Source: Archegozetes longisetosus (lineage: Eukaryota > Arthropoda > Arachnida > Sarcoptiformes > Trhypochthoniidae). Taken from it: a stretch of 64,000 nt of DNA. Position 1 is the first letter of the stretch, and every line of letters starts with the position of its first letter. The notes beneath the pieces are model-generated. The model was given only the letters and a program-made list of their open reading frames with translations. It did not search any database and was not told the DNA's origin. Below, piece after piece: positions 46,270 to 58,861 of the stretch. Both the position numbers and the translations under genes were made by a program. The stretch spans positions 11,987,129-12,051,128 of the forward strand of contig JAEMBT020000007.1 of NCBI GenBank assembly GCA_018873245.2. Direction: 5' to 3'.

Positions 46270-47770
46270 TTACTGGATCGATGGATGACTTATTACTGAA
46301 TCGGAAGATCTTTGGGAAAGATTGGTTGAAGAATCATCAGCTGATGGTACTTTACCAGCTTCGATATTTTGAGACGGCTGTTCATTCATAGCACCAATTG
46401 ATTGACCACTTGAATCAGTGGCAGCACTAGAATCAGGTTTTGGCTTGTTAACGGCAACGGCTGCTGTGGTGGCTTTCGATAAAATACATTTTAGTTGTTA
46501 AAAAATAGACTTTTAGAGAAAATAAATTATTCATACCGGCGATTCGTTTTTCCTCTTCATCCTCAAGTTTTTTAACCTTACAAAAAGATGTTAAAACCCT
46601 TAAAACAAAATATAAATGAACATTCTGAACATTGAATGTTAAAAATTTCCTAATAATACTGACCAGAAAAGACCGATTAATATCAAAACAATGAAGATAA
46701 ATGCCACTAAAATTGTTGGCCAAATAGCATACGATTTTTGTTCAGGCTTTCTAGACGTTGGTGGAACACTTTTTGTATCAGTTGAAGAAATAGTTTGAGC
46801 TTCAGTTGATCGAGTTTCGGTTTGAAATTTTGAAATTCCAGGGTCAGGTAATGTGTCACTTGCCATAGAGTCGGTCACTGAAATATCAGTTTGATTTGAG
46901 AGGTCACTGATTGAGATCACTTCAGTCACTGCTCGAGAATCTGAGGAGGAACTAGCTGTAGCCGAAGAATCAGAGTCTGGTGTGGCATCAAAGGTGTCAT
47001 CGAGAATTGCCTGAAAGGGTCTTATCCCTAAATCACTGGAATCTTTCAGTTGGAAGTTAGCGACGGTTTGACTATAGTCCAAATCTTTTCCTTTACGATT
47101 AAAATGGTGTAAAACAGTATCACCTCTCTGAGTAACATTTAATACAAAGTTAAAAGTTGAAAGATATGAGTGTATAAGGCAATTAATTAAAAATATTGTA
47201 AAACTTTTATTTACTTCAGGCTTGACAACAATCTCTGGAGCTCTCGATTCTCCCTCTTTCGGCACAACATTTTCAACTTCTATGTCTAATTGAATGTCTC
47301 CAATTTTTTTAGGACTCGCCACAAGATCTACGGCCATATTAGTCAACACTTCAACTTGGACCCAGGACTTATCACTGCTATCATTGCTATACTTCTGAAA
47401 GAACAGTGTCAATTCAACAATAAGTGAGATGAAAATCAATTTATTCTCAAAAACTCACTTCAGACATAGCCACGATTTCTGGAGGCAAAGAATATTCTTT
47501 TTGAGGCAGTACTTCATGCACTTCAACATCAAACTCCATTTCTCCGATTTTCTTGGGAGTTACCACAATTTCTGCAGTGACAGCAGATACCCCTTCGACT
47601 TCAAATTTGAACGTTTGATCATTGGTTAAATAGTTCTCGATCTCAAAAGATATCGAACTGTTATCAGGAGCATCAGTAATATCCTGAGGTTCGATACAAT
47701 CGCAAAGAAGTAAAACCAGTATCGGTGTCAGAAAATAAGGAATCCTAAAATTTGTTCTCAAATTCATCAT
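46270..47770 (-). CDS. Type I membrane protein with duplicated ectodomain exon, 400 aa
   Basis: Exons 47770-47459, 47394-47215, 47127-46660, 46576-46537 and 46472-46270 join in phase to 400 residues. A signal peptide (IPYFLTPILVLLLCDC) is followed by two copies of a beta-rich unit: exon 1 ends VTPKKIGEMEFDVEVHEV...PPEIVAMSE, and exon 2 repeats VASPKKIGDIQLDIEVENV...APEIVVKPE. Both exon ends are phase 0 with a Glu codon, so exon 2 arose by exon duplication. Exon 3 adds a Ser/Thr/Asp-rich stalk and the membrane helix WPTILVAFIFIVLILIGLFW. The tail is acidic then Ser/Gln-rich, ending SDSVISHPSIQ. The repeated unit faintly recalls an immunoglobulin-like beta sandwich, but I do not recognise the family. 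It sits between the two DEG/ENaC copies on the same strand. Confidence 0.82.
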
Positions 47771-48188
47771 AAAGCCTAGATTATCTTTTATATAAATATT
47801 GCAGTTTTGAATAAGTGATTTTTGAATTTATTGAGCTTCGACTATTGTTGAGTAAAGTACACGTTAGTGCGCTCTACTATTGATACACATTATTGTAAAT
47901 TTAATACAAACTTATCATTAAAATATTGGTTCATTGCTATAATTTAAGGCTTCAGTAGGCTTTTCCTTTGATTGTCAATGCACGAGCTCGCATTTAGATT
48001 TAATTTTGGTTATATTTCGAACTGTCTTAAATCTTACTATGATTAAGCTTAAGATAAAAGCTTCTTATGTAAACAAGCTTTACACTACCTCAAGTGTTCA
48101 AGTAATGACACTACTGATGAGCTAGTGCTGCAACCATAACATGAATGAAATGCCGCTAAAACCTACAAAAATTTCGCAATAACTATTC

Positions 48189-49650
48189 TTAATTATTGAA
48201 GAAACTATTGACTTTGTTCTGCTGCCAATTTCTTTTAGGGTATCTATTATGGAATAAAGTAATATTTATGTTGAAAAAATTAGCGAAGATATTATTTTTT
48301 TCCCTATAAAAGTTTTTCATATATTTATACACCGATTCAATTGAATCAGTTATCATTAAGATTGAGACACCAAACCATAGATTAAGAACACTGGCTGCAA
48401 AACACAAGTACTCTTCGAAATGAATCTTTTGTGAATGTCTATAAATCAGATTCGGCGAAGTTGGAGGTAGTATGAGTATACTATGTGAACCATTTATTCG
48501 TTTAAAGAACGTGTCGATTGGTATTGAATGTATATTAAAATATTCTTTATAGCAATCGTTACTTGACCCACAAAACTTTGAACAATTCTCTGCTACAAAT
48601 AGATTATACGACAAGTTGCTTTCAATAGTTTTCCAATTTTCGATAAAATATCCATCATATTCACCATTGTCTTGATTAGCAGCTGGAAGTCCATTATATT
48701 TGCTAAATGATGGAAATGAAATGTTATTTAAAATGAATTTACCTAATTATAATATGACTTATGAAGTTTATTTTCTATGAGTGATTTTACAGTACTTCAT
48801 GAAATAATTCTTAACACATTGTTTGTTACATCCGATGCGAGACTTGTAACCAAGTTGTTTGTAATCCATACACTCAGTACTATATGGCTTAGGCATCAGT
48901 TTAGTGATAGTCTTATGATATTTAATAAGAGTTAGGCCCTCATCTTTTAAATAATCAGAAACTTGATTATCGCCATAAAAGTCTCTTAACATCTCGAATC
49001 TTGTGTGCATGTAAATAGCGAATGCTTTCATTTTGACTGGTGCACGAAAATAAATCATAGGCTTTCTGTTTTCTCGAATGCTCACATCAAAATCAATCAA
49101 AAATTGATCATCCGTTTCATTATGGTTTTGGCGAAAAAATTGAAAACATTTCCAATAAAAACCAATAGTTGTTGAAATTGGCGAGAGTTCAGAGCATTGT
49201 AAGTAATCAATGGATGAGTTAAAAGTAATAGTTCTCATGACATGACAGGCCTGCAATATTAGTGACAAAATTGTATATTAAATATTTGAAACATTTTAAG
49301 ATGATCTAATATCGATATTTTCTATTAGTATGTGAATGACTAACATCAAATATTTGTTCATATGAGAAGGTAGATGCCATTTGTTCTTTTATACTCATTT
49401 TATTCAAGTAGACCAACAAATCCTCTGATGATGAGGTCGTATTGACTTTCGCAGCAAATTTTCCTACGATCTTCTCTTTTCTCATAATAAATTCTTTCTT
49501 AAAACATAGTGTTATTCCAGGCAATGAAATCATTCTATCGAATTCATATTTCACATCAGTTGTTGTTTGATAAGAAAAATAAATTTGACTTATTCTTGCT
49601 ACTTGAAATAAACATCCAATTAAACAAATTATGATAAAAACTCCTCTCAT
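48189..49650 (-). CDS. DEG/ENaC (amiloride-sensitive-type) sodium channel subunit
   Basis: Exons 49650-49345, 49250-48796 and 48702-48189 encode 424 residues. Visible: membrane helix 1 right at the N terminus (MRGVFIIICLIGCLF), an extracellular domain starting with SLPGITLCFKKE, a Cys-rich thumb/palm region (YSTECMDYKQLGYKSRIGC...QC), the family GLPA block after the second intron, CSKFCGSSNDC, and helix 2 around 352-374 (YLCFAASVLNLWFGVSILMI) with a G-x-S selectivity-type motif. Unlike typical members there is no cytosolic segment or HG gating motif before helix 1. The pseudogene copy starts at the same Met, so this is either a lineage trait or an upstream exon missed in both. Donor 48795 (gtactg) is weak but gives the right frame. 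Ligand unknown. Confidence 0.85.
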
Positions 49651-50319
49651 TGTGTCATATTTCCTTATATGGAAAAAGAATGATTAAATCTAATTTTTTT
49701 CAACATTAGATCCATAATTTTCTAATGTTGATTTCATGTTTTCAAAGATCTCCAAGGATTTAATTCTATTCAGATTTTATATTTGATTTCAAGATACACA
49801 TAATCATATTGGAAATAATTGAAATTTTGCTCACTGAAACAGAATTGTCTCATATTCTATACAACATTCTATTATATTTATTGTTTGCACGCACTATCGC
49901 CACTTGATCTACAAAATATGAATATTCTAAGAATTGGTCGATCCTTGGAAAAAGAGCAAAACAAGCAAGTGGCGAGACTATTATGCAATGTTTTGAAAAC
50001 ATTATGAAGGTTGAGTTTGTTTGTTACTTTATTCATATCACATTAAAAAGCATGAAAAACTCATTTGGGTTTCAAATGGTTTTTATCAGCATATCTTTAC
50101 TATTTACTTTTACTATTTAACTAATTACTTTAGTGGTAAAATCTACAAAACAGTTTAGATTTCGTAATTCAAATCGATTGATAGAAAGCCATAGCAACAA
50201 ATATATTACAAATGTAAAAGTATAATAGACAATTGTATTTACACAAAATACACAACAAAATTTGCGAACCATTTATTATTGACACATTATTTGTGATACA
50301 TTTATGAAATTGGTCAAAT

Positions 50320-50769
50320 TTAATAAAGCTTGCGAAGAAAATGATGTGATTCTAATACAAATCCGTGATTCAAGTAAAATCTGTGAGCATCTGTTCTCTG
50401 ATATGTTGAAAAAAGCGATACTTCCTTACAACCAATTTCTTTTGCGTAATCTATTACATAATTCATTAGAATGTGACCAAAGCCTTGACCTCTCGCAGAT
50501 TTTGGTGTCGCGAAATTGTCGATGATTAACGTCTTTCCAGACCACAAAAACTCTTCTACTCTAAAACCTAGTATTGAGACAACTTTTTCATTCTGATCTC
50601 TAATAAAGAATAATCTGAAGTTATGATTAAGTTGTTGCCGAAGCACTTGTGACAAATAGTCATCTTTATTGTTGAGATGTGGTATCAGTTCTTCATTTAT
50701 AGTTGGGAAACAGTCGAGTATATCTTTATCTGTTTTAGCCTCACAAACAATTGGCTTATATGAAGACAT
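50320..50769 (-). CDS. GNAT-family N-acetyltransferase
   Basis: Single-exon protein of about 149 residues that transfers acetyl from acetyl-CoA to an amine; substrate unknown. The acetyl-CoA loop is visible as ARGQGFGHILMNYVIDYAKE (R/Q-x-x-G-x-G/A type), preceded by beta-4 TLIIDNFATPKSA and followed by the C-terminal YQRTDAHRFYLNHGF typical of small GNATs. I chose the second Met (50769) because the first seven residues (MLFYCLA) add nothing conserved; the frame opens at 50790. The lack of introns is compatible with retroposition or bacterial origin, but a short gene may lack introns anyway. Confidence 0.85.
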   Translation of the reverse strand: MSSYKPIVCEAKTDKDILDCFPTINEELIPHLNNKDDYLSQVLRQQLNHNFRLFFIRDQNEKVVSILGFRVEEFLWSGKTLIIDNFATPKSARGQGFGHILMNYVIDYAKEIGCKEVSLFSTYQRTDAHRFYLNHGFVLESHHFLRKLY

Positions 50770-50790
50770 TGCTAAACAATAAAATAGCAA

Positions 50791-52488
50791 CTAACTTTTA
50801 GTTCTTTTTCAATACATTAGCTGTTTTGACATTAAGAATATATTCTCTTTATCGATGTCTTATATTTTTATATACCTGAACCGAATTTAATGGAATCATG
50901 ATAAAAGCTATTGTAAGTGCTGACCGATAAGAATATCGATAGTTAACTTGAGTGTTTTATAAGTGGTTGACAGATAAGACAGACAGCTTAAGGCACGATT
51001 ATTTTTGTAGGAGTCAGCTTGGCAGAAGTCAGTTAGCGGAATGCCATTTTAATGAGTCAGCTTTACCGAAAACACTAAATTCTCTGTTTTCCTGCCCTCA
51101 ATTTAGATTTTAGAAAAGCCTCTTTATTTTTGAAAGTCATTATCAAGAACCCGAGCTTTGAGAACATCACTTTCGAGTGAACGCTTGAAAATTTGCAAGA
51201 ATTTAAAAAATATTTCATTATAGATATAATCAATTCTAAAAGTTTATCAAGCAATCATATACTGCTAATCGGGGTTGTCAAGCCAAATTAGTTAATGTAA
51301 AAGCTAAAATTTCTATTCTATTATTCTAAAGGTATATTTATGTTTTTCATAGCTCTAATGTTGAATTTTATTTTTTAAGTTTCAAAACTGAGCTAAGTGT
51401 TTATGAAAATCAATTTACAAGATCTAGAATTTGATCAGATGTTTTTAGTTTTATCATTTCCTATCGACTACTGATGCCTGAGCTTTTGCCTAAATCAGTT
51501 GATCTATAAACGAAACTCTTGCTCAAATAATAACTATTAAAATTTTAGTTTAAACCAAAAGTTCTAAAATGTTTTATTCATTTTAGATGCAGTTATAACC
51601 AACATATTGACGAATAATTATTAAACACTGATTTTTATTTGACTGCAAGTTATGTGGTAATAAGTGATTACGGGCTTTAGATCATGTAATAAGTCCAATT
51701 AAGTTTTAATGATTAATTAAATTTGAAGTATATTTGTTGCAATCCAATCATAACTATTATTACCGGTAATCTGTTATTCATCTCTTCATCGAAATGTACT
51801 ATTTCTTCAATTGGATTTAAATAATTATTGCAAAAATTATAAAATTATACCTATGAGTTGTTGCTATTGAAAAATTATCTCAGCATTTATTTAAAGTTAT
51901 TTGTGTTGACTATTTTTAATTGGGAGCAAAGCGTTAACTTGTTGTTAGGCAGTAGCTTGTTTATTTTGAATCAAATCATCAACTGATTGGGAGCCTACTC
52001 ATCCACATCTCGATGACTGAAACTCTTACTCAGAGAGTATTTTTGATTGGAATCACTTTGAAACAGAGACCATACATTTGACCGCAAACTCGGAATCAAT
52101 GCTGTAATTAAAATATAAATAAGGTTTAAGTATCGATCACCGTTAACCATGTGATTAGTCTGTAATCCGCTACAGTTTATTCAAATCATTTGGAATTTGT
52201 TTTAAACTAGCTCTTTATGTTCCAAAACTGATTCCCATATATCCTCAACTTTCAGATCAATTTGCAATCATTCAATTCGATCACTCAAACTGTTTTGGAT
52301 TCATTGTTTTCATTATCGCTATTGTTACTACTGTTTAGCACTTTATTGATTTAATCTAAGAAAATATGAGATAATAACTATAGAATGTACTTTTATCTTC
52401 TAAGCTGAAATAAAGCAATTAAAGTAAATTATATTAGAATATTTTAACCAGACGTCAAATAAATTACTCATCTATTCAAAATTTGATA
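50791..52488. other. Intergenic, no gene recognised
   Basis: AT-rich, no convincing open frames or repeats noted. Confidence 0.4.
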
Positions 52489-52906
52489 TTAGGTTTTTCG
52501 GAAAGAAATGCGGTTTTTTCACACAAAAATGAATGCGAGACATCGTTATCCAACACAGGAGGTCTTCGAAACTATAATCGCCAGAACGGAATCTGGCGAA
52601 CCATCGCTGGCATTGACTAAAACTCAATGCTTGGTCGCTATAGGTCTCACTTAAGTTTTAGGCCGCAACTGTTGCATTTGATCCGCGGTTGAACTCATAC
52701 GACAAACAATGTCTTATATGGATCCGATCGGGAAAGTTCCCAGACATTGTTGGGTGCAATCGAAAAATCATTTTTCAATAATAAACTGAAGACAAATAAT
52801 GAAACTTTCGATTGAGAAATGGAATCGAGTTAACAATTGAAATTATATAATAAATGACGTTTAAAATCGATTCAATAAATATTGCGTTTCTTTCTGAAAA
52901 ACCTAA
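52489..52906. mobile_element. mariner-type MITE
   Basis: Inverted ends TTAGGTTTTTCGGAAAGAAA and complement TTAGGTTTTTCAGAAAGAAA define a 418-bp element. TA precedes the left end, but the right flank reads TG, so the duplication has decayed or never existed. The more GC-rich interior (52530-52750) may hold the start of a transposase on the minus strand (MSSTADQMQQLRPKT before a stop), too short to place. Confidence 0.65.
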
Positions 52907-55900
52907 TGCTTTGAACAAGCTTTTAACAATCAAATTGAATGTAATAGAATTATTGCTTAAAATAGCAATGCAATAGTTTATAGCATATGTTGAAAACGTT
53001 ATCCATTATTTTCTAAACTAAGTTTTTTATTGAATTTTTCGGTCAATTTGCCCTAACTTGAGCGCAATAATTAGTTAAAGAATATGTTATGTAAATAAAA
53101 ACTCTCTTTTTCATTGCAAATACCATTTTTGATACTAACCGTGTTTTTAGACAAAGCATAATAAATCCGGAACAATCTTCTATTTCAAACCTTATTCATA
53201 AGTGGCATATCATCGATGCGTAATACTAAAAAAGATTGCACTGAATATATTCATTTAGAAGATAAAAAGACATACTGTATTTGCTTATTATTGTGTGCAA
53301 CGAATCAATGCTTTGACTCCTGTTTATCAACTCTTTAATAATTGAATGACTTTTGCACTAATCGTTTCTTTTATAAGACATTTACTCTTATAGGAACGGA
53401 GGCCTCCTAACACATCATTTAGTGATTAATAGTGGAAGCTTAAGAACTTTATTTTGGTTTGCAGTCAATATTAATGCATAAACCTACCAGAGTCTATAGA
53501 TTAAAATCAAATTTAGTTATTTTTGAATGAAACAAATATTTGCACAAATGGACACAAATGACAAGATAGTTGTGATCTAAGGAGTGATTCAAACAAAAAC
53601 GAGACCAATGAAGCATTCGTTTTTAGTAATATTTAATAACTTTATTGAATTGAATCAAACGATAAAAAATAATGATTTTGTATTGAATTCCGCGATTTTG
53701 CGATTCAATCCAATTCGTGTCAATCAGCAACAATATATTTGTGTTCTATATCTGTCTGGAAGCAATCAATAGATTGTTTGTTATTTCATTTTTATAAGGT
53801 AACTATTAAAAAAGTAAGGCAATTTTTACTAAATTTAATAAAAAAGATCGTAAACGAACGCATGCTTAGCCATCAAATGTGTCTCCAGTTCAAACAATAT
53901 GACACAGAAGAAAACTAGTATTTTTCTGTAACACAAAAATTCACTAAAACCAATATTATTGAAACACAAATAAGTTAAAAATTCCATAATTTTAAACAAA
54001 AGTTACATCTCTATAAATGTCTTACTATTTATTTTAAAAAGTGATACTAATTGATCACAACTAAATAGGAGTACAAACGCAAATCTAATTGTAGTCCAAA
54101 CATAAGCGGTTTAGGATATTTTCAATTGACCAAAAGGCAAAGACTCATTCACAATAAACGAGACTTTTATTAGTTTCTAATTTGTTTGACAAAAATGCAA
54201 ACGATTGAGTCATTTTTAATTGACTAAAGAGTTGTAAAAAATGATTAATAGTAGTAAATTAGATGATTTTCAGCTTATTGGTGGTAATCAAAGTTTTGCC
54301 CATAAAAACATTTAATCTGTTCGAAAGTGTTTGAGGTCGTATCAGACAACGATACGAACGAGACATGAAAATCTGTATATTATAACGCGAAACAATTAAG
54401 AGGTAGTCATTGCTTATATTACATCCAATGTTGCAATCACTTGCGAAGTGCCTTTCATCGGATGGGAAACATTCCTCAAACATTTTTTTATTTAGTCGAC
54501 AGAATCTTTGAAGCAATTCTTGATAAATGCTATTCATTTCGGCCTAAAAATAAGTATCAAAAGGAGCTGTATCTGAGTTGTGATTTTAGTGCTTTGATTG
54601 TCTATTGAATAATAATTATTATTAATTTATATGTGTAACACATTGGCTGCAGTGATCTGTCTCTCACAACTAGTCCGGTTTGTGTTCAACTACAATACTT
54701 TGTTATTTTAAGTTAGTTTAGGCCTGTCTTAATGATTATCGCCTCAATTAATCTGAAGCTACGAAAAATATTGATCTGATCATCAATTTTAATCTATAAT
54801 ATCTTGTATTATTTAATTTTCACTCCTTTCCTATTAACTCTTAATTTGTATGTTTGCTTTTGTATAACATATTCTTTTTAGGAGTTAATTATAAGTACTC
54901 TTTTTTTACAGAATGTATCGAAAGTACCGTTACTTTGAAATGAGTTTTGAATTATTATAAGATGGCTTGGCTTAAAAATTCATATTAATTAAATTGGTGA
55001 ATCCGACTCAAGCATAGAAATCCGAGGAGTAAATGACATTTAATCACATTTTGCGAACACTTTATTTTGAGAAATATTAGATTTCTAAAACCATAAACAC
55101 ATTTATTAATCCGTTAATGTTTTAATTATAATTAGACAAAATAATTCTAAGCAATGTATCCAGGAGTAAGTTGCGTCCCTTATATTGTTGGATCTATATC
55201 TTGTGCTACTATTAGAGGCTGTCAATTATTTTAGTACTGTATAGGTAATGTTCGCATGTCCTACTATAATATGGAAAGATACAATAAAAGTTCTATTTTG
55301 TAATTGTCAATTCACTGTATTTCTTACTGCCTGAGCATATTTTTTCTGTAAATTGTAAAATATGATATTCTTCACTTGTATTACACAAGACCTTGCACCT
55401 CGACCCATTTCATACGATTCATATAAGATTAATTTTATTTTTCAGAATGTTATCAATATTTTTGCTAAAATCAATACTTTTGATTCTGATAAAAATAGCT
55501 TTAAATGCATTTATGACTATACTTATAGATTAAACAAATTTTGAGGACATATTATAATTTATTGGTGTAAGAATGTAGAATCAAATTTTACAATAAATTT
55601 ACGGAAACTTAGTGTACATTGTTTTGAACTATTTTAAGTGATATTATCTAAGTTTAGTCATGATTAAAAAGTTGAGCAATTTTGATAAGACTAACAGTTT
55701 AGTACAGATGACCCTAATTCAGCCTGAGCTGAGCTTTTTTGTAATAGTAATCATTGCCTAAATAGGAAACCATGAAAATATAAGCAGTTTTTGAAGAGTG
55801 AATGCTTTTAATATTTCGCACTTTATTATTAAAATGCTTATTTTCTTGATTCATATATCATTTAAAAAAAATACGAGTTGAGACGATGTGTATCATTTAC

Positions 55901-56340
55901 TAAGCCTTAGCTCTCTACTTTAGATTAAACATTCATTCATATAATTCAAGATAAAATTATTTATTGCATAAGAACATCAAGGATTTTGATGAGACTTACA
56001 TTTAATACACATTAAAATTAGATGATCTCATTTTGAACTTTATCTAAAACTATATCCATGATGAGGATATATGTGATATATTTTTAAAAAAAACTTTTAG
56101 AGCTTAGGCATATTCTAATAAAAACCAAATTATAAAGAACTAATTTATAGAGCCAGAAATCGTTTTATCTTTGTTAAGTGTTTAGAGATTACTTAAAAAA
56201 CCAAAATTTTCGTGGCGCTATTCAACAGTTGAAAAGACTTTTTGTATTTAATGTAAGAGTATATATTGAGAGACGTTTAGTTAGATTTTTCATTCGATTT
56301 GATTTCTAGCTTAATAGAAGTTCGCTTCAACTAGAAGACG
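52907..56340. other. Intergenic, no gene recognised
   Basis: About 3.4 kb of AT-rich DNA. Open frames at 53584-53772, 54259-54537 (minus) and 55362-55544 lack domains and splice context. The last part must include the alcohol dehydrogenase promoter. Confidence 0.35.
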
Positions 56341-58861
56341 ATGTCTGCAGATACTGTTGGAAAAGTGATAACATGTAGAGCACCGATTTGTTGGGGCCCT
56401 AAAAAAGGACAAACCATTGAAGAGATTCAAGTGGAGCCACCAAGAGCTGGAGAAGTTAGAGTTAAGATAGTGGCCAACGGTATTTGTCGTAGTGATGCTC
56501 ACCATTTGGACGGAGACTCGCCCGAAGTTGACTTGAAATACCCAACGATATTGGGTCACGAAGGATCCGGAATTGTCGAATCAGTTGGTCCAGGAGTCAC
56601 TTCTGTTTCTCCAGGGGATCATGTAGTCATGCTTTATTTGCCAAGATGTCTTAAAGGCCAGGAATGCGAGAGATGCCTTAATCCTAAAACAAATATGTGT
56701 AGTTTGGATAATTTCAATACAACATATGTTATGAGAGATGGGACTTCAAGATTCAGTCATAAGGGACAGATTATTTATCATTACATTGGTATCAGTACTT
56801 TCAGTGAGTACACAGTTGCACGAGAGACTCAGGTCGCAAAGGTGTGTACGCTCAATCATTTTTCACTACATGTTTCCGATTTTGTGACTTAAGTGTTAGT
56901 TTTTATTAAACTTTTTCAATTTTATCGTAAGGTAAACCCAAGGGCTCCGTTAGACAAGATATGTTTAATAGGTTGCTGTGTGGCTCAAGGCATTGGTAGT
57001 GCCCAGAGAGTGGCTCAGGTCACGCCTGGCAGCTCGTGTGCTATTTTTGGTTTGGGTGCTATTGGTTTGGCCACTGCTCTCGGGTGTCTCGACGCCGACG
57101 CTAAACGAATAATAGCTGTCGACACAAATCCTGATAAGTTTGAGTTGGCTGCAAGGTTTGGATGCAATGAATTTATTAATCCCAAAGATCTTAGTATACC
57201 GATTCAGGAATACTTCCAAAATCAAGGTATTTGTCATCATATTGTAATTAAATCGAATATTTTTACTAAAAGTCTTAACGAAAAAGCTAATCTGCCATTT
57301 CACCGAGTCCATATGTACGGGTATACTTAACTTTAAAAATTTTTCTCTCTTATAAGCAAACAACTTTACTAATTCTTATATATGTCAGTAAATCAATAGA
57401 AAGATATCAAAAACCAAGAAAGATGTGATATCAATTGCTGTATGAATATTTTTTTGAATTCGAGCTTTACGTTTAAGATTATGAGTATAAGAAGTATTGA
57501 GCACTGCTTTCAAATTGAAGACAGTTCAGGTTATTAACAGCTTAGAAATTGATTCTACTTTGCATATACCGGTATTTATTAAACCTTTAGCTTAACTTCA
57601 GTTAGCTATGAACGAGATATGAACGAGAGCTTGGACTAAAACTCATTTGTGTAGTATATAAATCATTAATATGTTATATTACTTTTGCTTTTATGCTATC
57701 AAAACTTTTTGCGATAAGATTTATCAAAGACTTATTTCTATATTATTTTGCTATTAGTTAAGAGTTAAATAAATAACTGAAATCAAAACTTATATGTATA
57801 TGTATCTTAATGTATACATTTTGGTGCTTTAGTCTCAAACGTAAGGCTCAGGTTCAAAAGTAATATTCATATAATCCTAAAGCATTAACAATACGTAGAG
57901 TGTCCATAACGTGATTTTAAGGAAATGTTGGTAGCTCACGTGGATTTTGGCGAGTGGATTGCAACATAATTGCTGTGCTGTAGAACAGCGCCATAACCAG
58001 GAATCAAGCTTAGTGATCCCAGGGGCTGCATTCTCGAAACTTTGCAAAAGTGGCACCATTATAAAAGTGTAAATACCCATGAATGGTTTGCAATCGTTCG
58101 AGAATGTGACCCCAGGATTCAATATTTCTATAAAATGCAATAAGCTTCTTGCTTAAATTAAGTCACTTTAATTGTTTGTGGTATTTTTAAGTTAATTCAT
58201 AGGGTGCTATGAGTCTAAACATGAGATAAATTTTAAGGTTTTTTGGTAATTGTCTGAATTTTTAAATTCTTCAAAAAGTGCGATGTAGTCCCATTTGTTC
58301 TATATTTGCCACAGAGCTGCTGTAAGATCAAGATTTTAAGATATACATGGTTTATCTCTCGATACGATAGTACTTATAGTTAGGTTGACTTGTTTATAAA
58401 TCCAGGGAAATGGCATTCGGGTAAATCTAATTGGGTGAAATTAGTACATAATTGAAGAAACTCATTTAAAATATTGAAAGGCTTGCTAAATATTTAATAT
58501 AATTGAAGGCGGGTTAGACTACACTTTTGAATGCGTTGGTGGAAATCAAATGGTGACACTGAAAGCTGCATTTGAATCATTGAGCCCCTGGGGCACTGCT
58601 GTCTTCTCAGGAGTGACTAAGTCGCATGTAGAACTCTCAATAAAGCCCAATTTATTTCTTGATGGAAGATCTATTCGTGGCTCAAGTTTTGGTGGTTTGA
58701 AGAGTCGTGAAGGCGTCCAACAATTGGTCGAGAAATATCTCGCAGCAGATTTTTCACTCGATGACTTCATAACCGGCAGATTCACTATCGACGATATTCC
58801 TCGTTGTTTTGAGCTGTTACGTCAGGGAAGGGCCTGCAGAAGTCTTATTGAATATAAATGA
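56341..58861 (+). CDS. Zinc-dependent medium-chain alcohol dehydrogenase, class III-like
   Basis: Exons 56341-56841, 56932-57226 and 58509-58861 give 382 residues, a usual length. It probably oxidises alcohols or S-hydroxymethylglutathione with NAD: catalytic zinc ligands Cys49 (GICRSDAHH) and His73 (ILGHEGSG) and the third in LIGCCVAQG at the start of exon 2; Rossmann motif CAIFGLGAIGLATALG; VDTNPDKF supplies the acidic residue that favours NAD over NADP. FSHKGQIIYHYIGISTFSEY closely follows class III sequences. The structural-zinc loop is unusual: Cys103, 109, 112 and 120, with five residues instead of two between the first pair. GCC replaces the common GCG after the third ligand. Intron 2 is 1282 bp and contains a MITE. 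Confidence 0.92.
58019..58116. mobile_element. MITE with CCAGGGG...CATTCTCGAA ends, copy 2
   Basis: A 98-bp inverted-repeat element inside intron 2 of the alcohol dehydrogenase gene, ends CCAGGGGCTGCATTCTCGAA and complemented CCTGGGGTCACATTCTCGAA. Same family as 19084-19221, inverted and shorter. Confidence 0.65.

Noticed and set aside
50304-50525. Plus-strand 73-codon frame
   Set aside because: Antisense of the GNAT acetyltransferase.
54259-54537. Minus-strand 92-codon frame with a Cys pair (SDCNIGCN)
   Set aside because: Briefly resembled a channel Cys region, but no other DEG/ENaC motif or splice context supports it.
56965-57363. Minus-strand 132-codon frame
   Set aside because: Antisense of alcohol dehydrogenase exon 2 and intron.
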